Shown here: positions 31,570 to 41,841 of the stretch, piece by piece | Layout: each line of letters begins with the position of its first letter | How positions within the stretch are numbered: position 1 is the stretch's first letter | DNA from: Gnetum montanum | Lineage: Eukaryota > Streptophyta > Gnetopsida > Gnetales > Gnetaceae | Assembly: GCA_015680685.1 (NCBI GenBank) | Contig: MNCI01014154.1 | Coordinates: forward strand, 1-56,211 | Reading direction: 5' to 3' | Length of the DNA stretch: 56,211 nt | The notes under the pieces: generated by a model | What the model saw: only the letters and a program-made list of their open reading frames with translations | Databases searched by the model: none | What the model was told of the DNA's origin: nothing | Translations under genes and position numbers: made by a program

Positions 31570-33900
31570 ATGTCTTCTTCTTCTTCTCACAAGAGCATTA
31601 CACCACCTAGGGATCATACAAGAGACAGTCGGCAATCTAAAACACATAACCAAAATCAACCAGTTCCTCACCAATATAGGGTGGTATATACTCATCCCAA
31701 TGAGTATATACCCAATTTTACTTTTATCCTCCATCAGGATGAATAGATGCACTGGAGAGATTTTCAAGGTAACATAGTGTTACCTCCAGATCAAGCAGTC
31801 CCTAACATGCTCCTCCGTGCTCTGGCATAGCTAGGCATGATGAAATTATATGCTGAATACATTGCAGAAGATTTTGACATGAGGGATTACCATCCCATAG
31901 TAGTACAATGTCTAAGGGACTTGCAGTAGGAGAGCCATCATACATTGTTGAAGGGAAAATGGGTCCCACATGTCCTAAGCAAAATTGGAGATGGTGAACC
32001 ACTTATAACAAGTTCTCTATCAAAAGATGTTCCCCCTCCTAATGATAGTGAGGAGGTGGGGTATCAAAACCTACACTCCAAAATACAAAACCTTGGTTTT
32101 GATCCTCGTGAATGCCAACTGTTCACTGAGAGAACAAAAACACATGACAAGAAAGGACACTCTAATCGTCATCATGATCAGGCCAAAGCCATAGAAGAGA
32201 AGGTAAAAAACATCACCATGGTGATGGTTCTCCTTCTTCTTCCCCTTCATCTCATCATTCACCCTATCCTTCCACATCAGGACACAGTCACCAAGAGCAT
32301 AATGGTAAGGATAAGGGTAAGCAAAATGACAGACCTCAACGAGAGAGTTGAGAGAGAGGACGAGGACAGTCTAGAGAGTCTAGGCATAAAAGAAGGGAAA
32401 GTAGGGAACAATATACACATCATATATGTCATGAAAGATATTATCATGACAGACCCCTACTTGCCACTTGAAGTATGCTAGATATCATGGAGGTTGTAAG
32501 AATACCAAAAAGGCATCAAAAAGATAGCTGGATTAAGCACTTAGACATGAACAATATCCCACGCTTCGAAGGGGGATACAATGCTGATCTGCAAAATCAT
32601 TTACAGGAATTCCATGATGCCTGTTCATTGCAAAACATAGAGAACAAGTGGCAGAAATTAAACTTATTTCCTAGGACACTCATAAAGGAATCAGAGAGTT
32701 GGTACCAGTCCTTAGAACCGAAAACTATTAGGAGGTGGAGTATGATGCTAGAACTCTTCAACGATAAATATCAAACATACTCCAGAGTGTCTAATTTGCA
32801 TAAGCAAGGATGGAAGTAGGGTAATCATGAACCCTTGGATGCTACCATGGGCTACTACAACGCATTGCTACATTGTTTCCCAGGACATGATTACGCACAA
32901 TGGGATCAACTATGCCACATCATAAATGGGCTAAGGTACAAAACTAGGAGAACCCTTGGGACTTATGCCCAAGGGAGATTATCAGAACTTAGATCCCATG
33001 AAGTTCATCAATTATTGGAGTAAATAGGCAAAGAAGAAGGGGAGCTACAAAAGAGAGAAAATATGGAAGAATATAACTGTGATCCTTCCCTCTGAAAGAG
33101 GGGAGTGAGATTCTGCGATGAAGAGGATGAGTCACCACTTGAAGAGTTGATGAATAGAAAAACATTTCTGCTTCAAAAGCTAGCAATGGAAGTATCAGCT
33201 AAGGTAGATGAAGTATGAAGCTCCTTAGATAGTAAAATTAAAAATATCCTAAAGATTGTAGAGGAATCTAAGGAGGAATGAAGTAGTGACAAGGATAAGA
33301 AAAAGCAGAGAGATTCAGGCCCTGCACATGATAAGGGTAAGGGGAAAATGAATATTGCTGATGAGGTTGTGGATTCTAACATAGATAATGATGATGGATG
33401 TAAAATATATCAATATGACCATCCTAAGGGATGTTGTCCAATCATCTCACATCTACAAGAGCCTGGGGTGTATGCACTCAACCCGAGACTTAACAGACGG
33501 CAGACACCCGAAGGTTACCTTATTCTTGAGGTAACCCAAGGTAGTTCCACCAACCGTTGATGTACTATCCAAGTGAAACTCCACCACAACCCATCAAGCA
33601 ACACCTATAGTGGCAATACCCATAGTCATGGGGGATGCCACTACCTAGACAACAATACCCTTACCGGCAACCAAACCCATATGGCTACTACGTGCAGCAG
33701 CCAATTTCTCCAAGTGACTTCATGGGTCACAAAACTTCCCAACATCACTACCAAGTTCAAGAGTACTATATAAGGATGCCTTCTCCTCCAGGATATGTTC
33801 CACATCCAAACCATCCTCCTAACCCATCCGCCTCTCTTCCACTGGTAGTTCCCATACCACCCACTCCAACAATGTAAGGGGAACTCCCCACTCAACTGCA
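31570..33900 (+). pseudogene. gag: Gag of element B
   Basis: The start is ATG at 31570 (MSSSSSHKSITPPRD). Parts in order: an N-terminal domain of unknown function (31660-31930; VVYTHPNEYIPNFTFILHQ, then YIAEDFDMRDYHP) with three TAG stops; a Ser/His-rich linker (32200-32330); and the capsid-like core in another frame (32475-33000; MNNIPRFEGGYNADLQNHL, WQKLNLFPRTL, WYQSLEP, FNDKYQTYSRV). A knuckle-like CKIYQYDHPKGCC follows at 33391-33429, with SHLQEPGVYALNPRL, and then a Pro/Tyr-rich tail (33640-33880). Frames change twice. Comparison with E and C gives this order good support. Confidence 0.8.
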
Positions 33901-34199
33901 ACAACGTAATGCTACGAGAGCTATGAAGCTTCAACCTACTACTGGTTCTAACAATTGCAAAAAGATAAGACCTTTCTTCAAAACCAAAAGCCTAGAAAAG
34001 CTCTCACAACCACAAGCGGTTGAGTGTGTGCACGCTCCTCTAACATATAAGGCTTTAGAGTGCCCTTTAATTCAACAACAGAGCTTAACACATACGATTA
34101 TGTTAACACATACCATAACTAACTAGATCAAGGTAGGCCACCTTCCCAGGAAACTATCTGACCCTAGAAGTCCCTTAATCTACCTCCAAGTCATTGGGA

Positions 34200-34708
34200 A
34201 AAAACCTCATAAGGCTCTTCTTGACTCAAGTTCTAGAGTCAACTTAATTTCATGAGAAATGTATCAAGCCTAGAACCTACCTCCACTTAAGAAGAGCAAT
34301 ATTCAACTAGATCTGGTTGACCAATCCATCACCATTCCCTTAGTATTGGTGGAGGACATCATTATCACTATGTGTGGTTGGTCATACCCTGCTGATTTCC
34401 TAGTGATCCACATAATCAACAACAAGGGGGACTTCCCAATTATAATGGGAAGGGCATGGCTGAGTACAATAGACGCATGCCTAGGACTTCACGATCTTTC
34501 CTTGGAAATATCTAAGGTAAATATTTATGGAAAGATTGAGAAGAAGAAAGGTCCATGCATCGCATACAGTGACTCATCAGGTGATGACATGGGGGAATGC
34601 TTAGCATCTCCTACATGCAACAGGTGTGCCCTAGAAACTCTGAGACAAAGGTGCCTGTATGTAGCAACCACACAACAAGTGGACACCTCATGGTTGATAC
34701 CTAGTTGA
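34200..34708 (+). pseudogene. Protease of element B
   Basis: LLDSSSRVNLIS near 34218-34253 is the active-site strand. The usual D-x-G becomes D-S-S, so the Asp is kept but the Gly is lost. LVDQSITIPLVLVEDI, SYPADFLVIHI and DFPIIMGRAWLSTIDACLG follow as in elements C and E. The open stretch from 34346 ends at 34708 in a Cys-containing linker (CNRCALETLRQRCLYVATTQ). RT should come next in an autonomous element but is missing. Confidence 0.75.
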
Positions 34709-34889
34709 AAGAGCAACTAACCAACATGCATGGAATGAACTGAGAGAACTCATGCCCACAATGAAGCCATAGACACATTGGAGTATGAGCGTCACCAACT
34801 TCCACCCCTTAATCTAAGAACATCAATTGGGAGAAGTTGGACACTTCTAAGAAATTTAAAAAGGTGCTCATTATTTTGGATCTCTCCCT

Positions 34890-36896
34890 TTTCATTCAGT
34901 CATGAGGGAGACAACCACCTATGCTAATTATTTGGGGCCCTCAATTCTTTTAAGTTTTTGTTTTACACATTTTTGTTTTACACATTTTTTCCACATTTTT
35001 TTTTACACATTTTTGTTTTACACATTTTTTTTCCACATTTTTGTTTTACACGTTTTTTTTACCAAATTTTTTTTAAAAAAATTATATAACTTTTCTTATT
35101 TATTTTTTACAACATCATTACACTTTTTCATTTCTTGGATGTGTGTGTGTGTGACTTTTCCATTTTTTTAAGTTTGTCACTAATAAGTGTTCATGATGGT
35201 ATGAACTATGTTTCCTATTGATTGCTAATGTTTGGTTTTTACCTCTAAGTTATGATGTTGATACTAAGGTATGTTTCTTTTGACATGACAGGCAATGAGC
35301 CCAGTTCATCCATACATCCACAAATTTCTATGGTCTTTCTTGGCTTGGAAATGTATCGTCCCTTTCTAAATAAGAACTATTAACAAATTGGTGACTGAGC
35401 ATTTCTCAAACTAAGGAAGGACTCAAGGATTGAAAGGTTGTGACTTCAAGAGAACTTGATGCAATTGTGTTGGCCATTCTCTTGGGTGCTTGGATGTTTT
35501 CTTCTTGAGTTTTCTTACCGTTTCGACATTACCCAATTATCAAGAAGCTAAGTTAATAAAAATAACAAATTCTTTGCATGGTGTGATTCTCAATCATAAA
35601 GATATAAAATAAAAAAACAAAAAAAAAAGATAAAAAAACTATGAGAATTCAAAGCACACCCCTTAGATGAAATAATCATTGGGCTACCAGCACTAGTTAT
35701 GGAACTCAAAATAAAAATGTTCCCTCTAACTAAGGCCCCTCTCACTTCCCATTCTCTCCTCCTTCGTTTCATCGGCATGGTGGTGGTTCTTTGGGAAGGC
35801 ATTCTTGTTACTTCAAGGGGATGGATTGGCTGAATGCATTAATGTGAAGTCACTGGATGTGGATTTTTTGAGGCCAAACTTGGAATGGAATCTGCTAAGT
35901 CACATTAACCATGAAATACATAAGGGGCTGTACACCACCTTGTTTTTGGGATTCCATTCCATTCTCTTCTCTACATCCTTCTCTCCATTGTTCACCTCAT
36001 TGCTGGTTGTACCATTAGTATATATTTTGGTTGATGCATTGTTTTCTTTTTGGTAAATTCTTGTGGTTAAGACTTTAACTCTTGTTCCAAATGGCATTCC
36101 TAGAGCCTACGGACTCTTTGAATGTGGGTTTTTTAGGGCATTAAGGGCATGAGCCTACTTTGGGGAGGATCCACTAACATTCCTATTTGGTGCACCAGTT
36201 AAATTCTTTCCCTTAACATTTTTGCAATCCACTTTATTTTGTTAATTTTCATCTTGACATCCATTTCATTGACGTTATAGTTATCTCTTTTTCTCCATCT
36301 TTCTTGTTCTTTTTCTTTCTCCATTCTATCATTACCAGAGGTTTGCTCTTAGTCATGGGGGTCTAGACCCAATTTTTTCGATTTTCTCCTAACCCCTACA
36401 CCTTTGGTAGTCACCACTATGATATATCTCGATCTGTATCATCCATACCATAACTTAGCCAATGGACCTTTTACCAAAGTAAGGTATCAATTACATTATA
36501 ATCCATTTACCTTTGCTAATACAAAGAATGTGTTGTATATGCAAATGGTGATCATACAAGAATGAATTGGATCTAGAGGGAACACTTTGAATGGAGCAGT
36601 GTTGAAGTAGCTATGCAGGGAGCAAGATCAATGGTGCGCTTATGGATGGACAATGAAAGGTGCAATCTTGGCGTTGGCAACAGCAAAGCTTCTTTCTCTC
36701 TCTCTCTTTCTCAGCTACCAAATAAGGCTTGATGTCAAATGTATAAATTGTTCACTCTTGTTGTCGTGAACACTAGTTTTGTCTTGTCTTGTAATGATGA
36801 TCCATTCACATGTCATCCCATTAGTTCCATTTGAGTTAATAATCCCATACCATCCCAATATTTTTTAAGGAACTCAAGGATAATTTTTTATTCAAT
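34890..36896 (+). other. Noncoding 3' part of element B with T-rich minisatellite
   Basis: A tail reading SVMRETTTYANYLGPS (34899-34947) matches the integrase tail of C and E, so the deletion joined protease to this tail. Next is a minisatellite of TTTTGTTTTACACAT (34951-35066), a TG run (35140-35153), blocks shared with the C spacer (CCCTCTAACTAAGGCCCC near 35724) and a CT run (36691-36715). I see no ORF3 or other gene. Confidence 0.65.
34951..35066 (+). repeat. T-rich minisatellite (TTTTGTTTTACACAT units)
   Basis: About six units of 15 bases, partly organised as a 45-bp double unit containing TTTTCCACATTTTT. Similar T-rich sense-strand tracts stand at the same place in A (2850-2930), C (18280-18340) and E (46740-46800). 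Confidence 0.75.
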
Positions 36897-36897
36897 C

Positions 36898-36906
36898 ATG
36901 GGGGTA
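36898..36906 (+). other. Polypurine tract of element B
   Basis: ATGGGGGTA lies directly before the 3' LTR start TGATGGG and is the same tract as in A, C and E. Confidence 0.7.
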
Positions 36907-37734
36907 TGATGGGACGCGATATTGCATGGGCCGCGATATCATGTCCACTGCGATATTGCATCCCCCATGATATCACGTACGTGATATCGTAGTGCACCAT
37001 CAAATCTATAAATAAGAGGTGGCTCTCCATTATTTCTCATTCTAGGCCTATACCATAGCAAAAATTTGGTATTTTTACCTCTCCAGAGATAGAATAATTT
37101 CCATGTGCCCATAGTAGGAGCTCCAAAGTGAACGGATCTTTATTTGAGCAGATATTGTACTTGAACACAAGTTTTTGTATAGCAATAAAGACAAACTTCT
37201 TAGATAAACCTTACAGTGCATGGGATAGGCTAAATAGGACTTTATTTATTGTTATTTACTATTTATCATTTAAATGCTTTATTAGTTGATTAAATATTTC
37301 TCAACCCTTCTCTTCTAGTTAAGTGCCTCAGTACGACCGCTTCAAGCACATGCATTATGCTTGGTGATCCCAGCAACGACTAGCATTTGGTAACCAAGGT
37401 TGCATCAGTTCAGGGTGTGAACGGTAAGTGGGAACGAATGTTGATGCTAGGTTACTTAATTGTTAGTTAGTTAGTTAAAGTTATTTAATTAATCTCTTCA
37501 TCCTTCACCTTGTCAGCATAGGAGATAAAATAGAAAAGATATAAAAATAATATACCTCAAACTTATTTAACCATACAACCGTGAAAAATACAAGTAAGTC
37601 TGGGAAGACAACAAATAATTAACCTTAAGTGTTCCATGAGGTGTGTAGGCACTTAGTCTATGGAGTTCGACGAGATCGCATGTGTAACACTTGTATTCGT
37701 ATGGTTGAGTGTAGGGGTACCTCACCACTCATCA
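36907..37734 (+). repeat. 3' LTR of element B, 828 bp
   Basis: Pairs with 30600-31427 without net length change. GATATC palindromes lie at 36912-36998, TATAAATA at 37007-37014, and the GGTAAGT donor consensus is kept near 37421. Ends CATCA, followed by the target duplication CTATG. Confidence 0.9.
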
Positions 37735-37739
37735 CTATG

Positions 37740-38703
37740 TTTTCCTCTATCCTAGTTTTTAATGGATTGTTAGCCTAGGATCTAATAAAAGACAACACAA
37801 AGCACACATGACACCAAAATTAGTACTGCTACATGGGTAGAGTCCACTTGATACGACCTTCTTATCCCTTTTCTTTCATTGGTTTTCTATCTTCTAAATT
37901 ATTCTAATCCTCAACCTATACAAGTAGAATTACAAGATTTAGTGTGATTTAATGGTTGTGTTTCAAGAATGTACAAGGTACTACAAGTTGAAGCACAAAA
38001 CACATTAAATGAGGGATTCACAAAATAATGTAGAAAAATTTCTAAATAGATATTATAGAATAAATAATTGATCATACAAGAATCAACAATTTCATTCATT
38101 CTTTCAAGCCCACTTAAATAAGCTTGGATGGATTCAAGTTCGAATGTGTTGGTTAATGGTGTGTAGCGTTCACCTATCAAATCAAGTCCTTACTGCACTA
38201 AAATCATGGATGTCATGTTACCAAATATGTTAAAATTGAATCAAATCAATTTTGGCCATATTCAACTATTTTTACTTTTTTACTATTTGGAATTTGTGAG
38301 GTCAATCCTTGGGAATAGGGCAATCTATTTACAAAGTTTTAAAAATTAACAATTTTAAGATGTCATCCAAGCATGTTTGACTCAATTGCTTATTTTCTAA
38401 TTTTTTACAATTTTGAACTTGCAATTCATATCTTTTAGCAAGCTTAAGCTAATTTAGAGATGTGAATGATGAAATTTGAAGTTCGACATATTTAAAAGCC
38501 AATTTTCCCAATAGTCTTTTCTTTTTGTAGAGATCAAATATTCACTTTTTTATATCTAAAATTTGAATGGTAAAGTTGCTCAAAATGCAATCCCTCTAAT
38601 TTTCAAGCTTCCCTTAATATTATGACTCTTTCCTCATTTTTTCATAATGATAAATGTAATGAGAATTTAATTGGTAAATTTTGATATTAGCTACATGATG
38701 GTA
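37740..38703. other. Unassigned DNA right of element B
   Basis: The one notable open stretch is minus 37911-38216, reading GERYTPLTNTFELESIQAYL and SGLERMNEIVDSCM. I do not recognise it. It could be a scrap of a host exon or of another element. No plastid gene (trnT, rps4) is seen here, so the NUPT probably ends before or near element B. Confidence 0.35.
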
Positions 38704-39362
38704 AAATTAGTTTTAGTAACTATGCCTTTGTATTTGACAATCATCTTGTCATCCTCAAAGACTGTTTATCTTGTAAGGGACTGAAGAGTCATGTCAGTTT
38801 TAACTTATTAGCTAGTTAAAAATAGCCTATCCAATTAAGAATAGAGGATGTGATGTTGGTCTCTCTTACAGCATGATTCTAAAGTCATAAATTCAACTAT
38901 CATATGAGTCTCAAAAGCAACAGAACATGAGAAAAATTGATATAGGGAATTATAGAGAGAATATGAAAGACTATGATACATAAATAACAAAATCAATTAT
39001 AGTTCTTCAACAAGTTGTGTTAAGCATGTATGAAGCTTCAAAAAAATTGCATTGTGGAAGATTCATAAAAGAAATTAGTTGTAGTAGCTATGCCTCTGTA
39101 TTTGACAACCATCTTATTATCCTCAAAGAGCATTTATCTTGTAAGAGATTTGAGTCCCTCTTAGAGCATGATTCTAAAGTGATAGATCGAACTATCATAT
39201 GAATTTCAAAAGTAATAGAACATGGAAAGAGATTGGTATAGGGAATTTTGAGAGAATGTGGAAGACTATAACACATAAATAATAAAATCAATTATGGTTC
39301 TTTAAAAAGTTTTGTTATGCATGGATGAAGATTCAAAAAAATTTTACTATGGAAGATTCATA
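38704..39362. repeat. Tandem duplication, units of about 366 and 291 bp
   Basis: Unit 1 (38704-39070) and unit 2 (39071-39362) share TATGCCT-TGTATTTGACAA, GCATGATTCTAAAGT and GGAAGATTCATAA. Unit 1 has about 80 extra bases (38790-38865). No coding function seen. Confidence 0.75.
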
Positions 39363-40142
39363 ATATAAATTTCTTATTTATTGGATTTAGATAAAGAAAT
39401 AGGATGGGAACTACCTCATAAGAAATTTGACCCTTAGGCAAAGAGAATTGGGATGATATGGTAGCCAAGTTACCAAGTTCTGTCAATTATGGAGGTGGAC
39501 ATGTAGAATGTCAGGATAATGTGCATGAGAATAAATTCATTCATTATACTTCATATACATTACAAATAATTTTAAAATCAAGCTATTGATTTATTTTGGA
39601 TTCCTTTTGAGCTTTGACAGGGATTAGCAATGTTTGAAAATGCTACGATTGTTAACATATTATCTCTTCTTGTCCATTTTGTGAGCATTTATCTTGTAGT
39701 TAAATAGATTATTGTGCTTGCCAGTTATGAAAACAAATAGTGTATATGAGATTTATATGTTTTCTATATGCTAGATTGCATGTTTGTTAGATTTAATAAC
39801 TATTTTTTGATGGTTGAATTAGGGTTCCATACCTTTCTTCTCCTCAAATATGGGTGAAATTGCATGGGAAAAAATTTCAAAGGTAACAAAATGCTCCACT
39901 ATAAGCTTTTCTTTCTTTCTTTATTTCTTTTTTCTCTATTTTTTTTGAGGTAATGTTCAAGAAATGTATTACTAGAAAATAAAACTATACAAAAGAACTT
40001 TGCTATGGTTAGGTTTTTAGCCTAATGGAAATATTATTTTTTCAAATTAAGATGAAATTTGCTATGGTTAGCTTATTGAATATGTTTATGGTTACAATTT
40101 TGATTTTGTTTATGTGTGATATTGTGCTAAGCTAGTAACTTT
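39363..40142. other. A/T-rich DNA without recognisable features
   Basis: I see no gene, no retrotransposon motif and no repeat of note between the duplication and the 70-bp array. Confidence 0.4.
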
Positions 40143-40450
40143 GACATATTATATGAATGACATTAAGACTTAAAAAAGTTGAGTGAGTCCCATGTGCTGA
40201 GTTGGCAGTGTTAACATATTATATGCATGACAATAAGATCTTAAGAAGTTGAGTGGATCCCATGTATTAAGTTGGCAACATTAACATATTATATGTATGA
40301 CATTGAGACCTTAAGAAATCAAGTGTGTCCTCTATGCTGAATTGGAAGCATGGAATCTATGTGTTGAGTTGGTAGCATTAACATATTATATACATGACAT
40401 AAGACCTTAAGAAGTTAAGTGGATTTCATGTGTTGAATTGGCATTGTTGA
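40143..40450. repeat. 70-bp tandem array, about four units
   Basis: Copies of ACATATTATATG-ATGACA start at 40143, 40213, 40283 and 40380. Spacing is 70, 70 and 97 bp, the last with an internal partial duplication. Each unit also carries TTAAGAAGTTGAGTG and TGAGTTGGCA-like ends. The array stops exactly where the LTR of element F begins. Confidence 0.8.
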
Positions 40451-40702
40451 TGTCACATCCAGTCCCTAGATGTCATGGAAAACATCATATATACAATATA
40501 TTATACATTATGCATACAAAGAAAATATATCAAATGCAACATATATGTGATATTCGACATTATGTATAAAGGAAATAATAGAAAAAATGCAAAAAAGGAA
40601 AGAAAAGAATGCTCTATTAATATGGAATAGCATATCCAAATCATGCTCTGAGAGTGTTCCTTGGGGTTTTCTTCCTTTGACATCTATCCCTAAGAGGCAA
40701 TC
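40451..40702 (-). repeat. LTR of element F, left part (interrupted by element E)
   Basis: TGTCACATCC at 40451 pairs with GGATGTGACA ending at 54334 as perfect 10-bp inverted LTR ends. Together with 54059-54334 this gives an LTR of about 528 bp. The adjoining sequence at 54335 looks like the end of a gypsy pol plus purine tract on the minus strand, so this is a 3' LTR. Confidence 0.55.
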
Positions 40703-41595
40703 TNNNNNNNNNNNNNNNNNNNNNNNNNNNNNNNNNNNNNNNNNNNNNNNNNNNNNNNNNNNNNNNNNNNNNNNNNNNNNNNNNNNNNNNNNNNNNNNNN
40801 NNNNNNNNNNNNNNNNNNNNNNNNNNNNNNNNNNNNNNNNNNNNNNNNNNNNNNNNNNNNNNNNNNNNNNNNNNNNNNNNNNNNNNNNNNNNNNNNNNNN
40901 NNNNNNNNNNNNNNNNNNNNNNNNNNNNNNNNNNNNNNNNNNNNNNNNNNNNNNNNNNNNNNNNNNNNNNNNNNNNNNNNNNNNNNNNNNNNNNNNNNNN
41001 NNNNNNNNNNNNNNNNNNNNNNNNNNNNNNNNNNNNNNNNNNNNNNNNNNNNNNNNNNNNNNNNNNNNNNNNNNNNNNNNNNNNNNNNNNNNNNNNNNNN
41101 NNNNNNNNNNNNNNNNNNNNNNNNNNNNNNNNNNNNNNNNNNNNNNNNNNNNNNNNATGTATTTAATCTATCTAGCTTATATTTCTTAATTATCTTAATT
41201 AGCTTAATTACTAGAAAATATTGAATAAGTAATTAAAAACATTAAATGCATAAATGAAATATTTAATCTATCCAAAATGCTGCAAGGTTTATCAAAAAGC
41301 TCATCTTTATTGCCACACACATTGTTGTGCTTAGGTACAACAATGTCCGAATATAGATCCATACACTCAATGACACTTGCTACGGGCACTTAAGAAAAAT
41401 ATTCTAACTTTTGAATAGATAGACTACAAGACCTTTACTACTACTCTAAGAATTAATGGCATAAATGCAACTGGTGGCTTATATTTATAAACTGGGATAG
41501 ACCCCTGCATCAATGGGGCCACATTGACATAATTAACTACATCGACACAACCTTGTCGATGGGGCCTAATCAATTCAACAAAATGAAAATCATCA
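40703..41595 (-). repeat. 3' LTR of element E (R-U5 half is an assembly gap)
   Basis: 41157-41595 matches 53621-54058. The gap of 453 N (40704-41156) corresponds almost exactly to the 455 bases of the 5' LTR before 53621, so the gap very probably hides the rest of this LTR. A TATA box (TATTTATA, minus strand) lies at 41482-41489, and CATCGACACAACCTTGTCG-type repeats at 41505-41570. Confidence 0.8.
40704..41156. other. Assembly gap (453 N)
   Basis: Unknown bases. The size agrees with the missing LTR part to within a few bases. Confidence 0.95.
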
Positions 41596-41612
41596 TACCC
41601 CCATGACTAAAT
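41596..41612 (-). other. Polypurine tract of element E
   Basis: Plus TACCCCCATGACTAAATG directly follows the LTR end and equals the tract at 13242 and 312. Confidence 0.7.
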
Positions 41613-41841
41613 GAAAACTCATCCTTGAGTTCTTTACAAAATTGGAAAGTTATGGAATTATTGACTAACTTTGACATAACATAACAAAACAAGACAAAAT
41701 GGACATAACAACTAAGTACCCAATGTACAAAACAAAAAATTACAAAAATTGTGGTGTTCATGAAACAATATTGAACACCATGACATGATTCTTCAAAACT
41801 ACATAGCATGATCTTTGATGGAATGAAACTGATGAAGAAGG

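Larger units (their letters stand above)
30600..37734 (+). mobile_element. Element B: structurally complete non-autonomous Ty3/gypsy element (gag-protease)
   Basis: Two LTRs of exactly 828 bp (30600-31427 and 36907-37734) start TGATGGGAC and end CACCA or CATCA. The element is flanked by the target duplication CTATG (30595-30599 and 37735-37739). A tRNA-Asp-like primer site and a polypurine tract are in place. The interior codes for gag and protease only; RT, RNase H, integrase and ORF3 are absent. By eye about one base in ten differs between the LTRs, so it is an old insertion. It must have used enzymes of an autonomous relative such as C or E. Confidence 0.92.

Noticed and set aside
32071-32277. 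Minus-strand ORF opposite the gag linker of B
   Set aside because: It is antisense to the Ser/His-rich part of gag, which is supported by likeness to E.
34902-35171. Phe/His-rich ORF in element B
   Set aside because: It is the translation of the TTTTACACAT minisatellite.
38704-39362. tRNA-like pieces (GATAGATCGAACTATCAT) as plastid trnT
   Set aside because: Only a short arm-like match; no cloverleaf and no acceptor stem on either strand.
40587-41189. 200-codon plus-strand ORF
   Set aside because: It is made almost entirely of N from the assembly gap.
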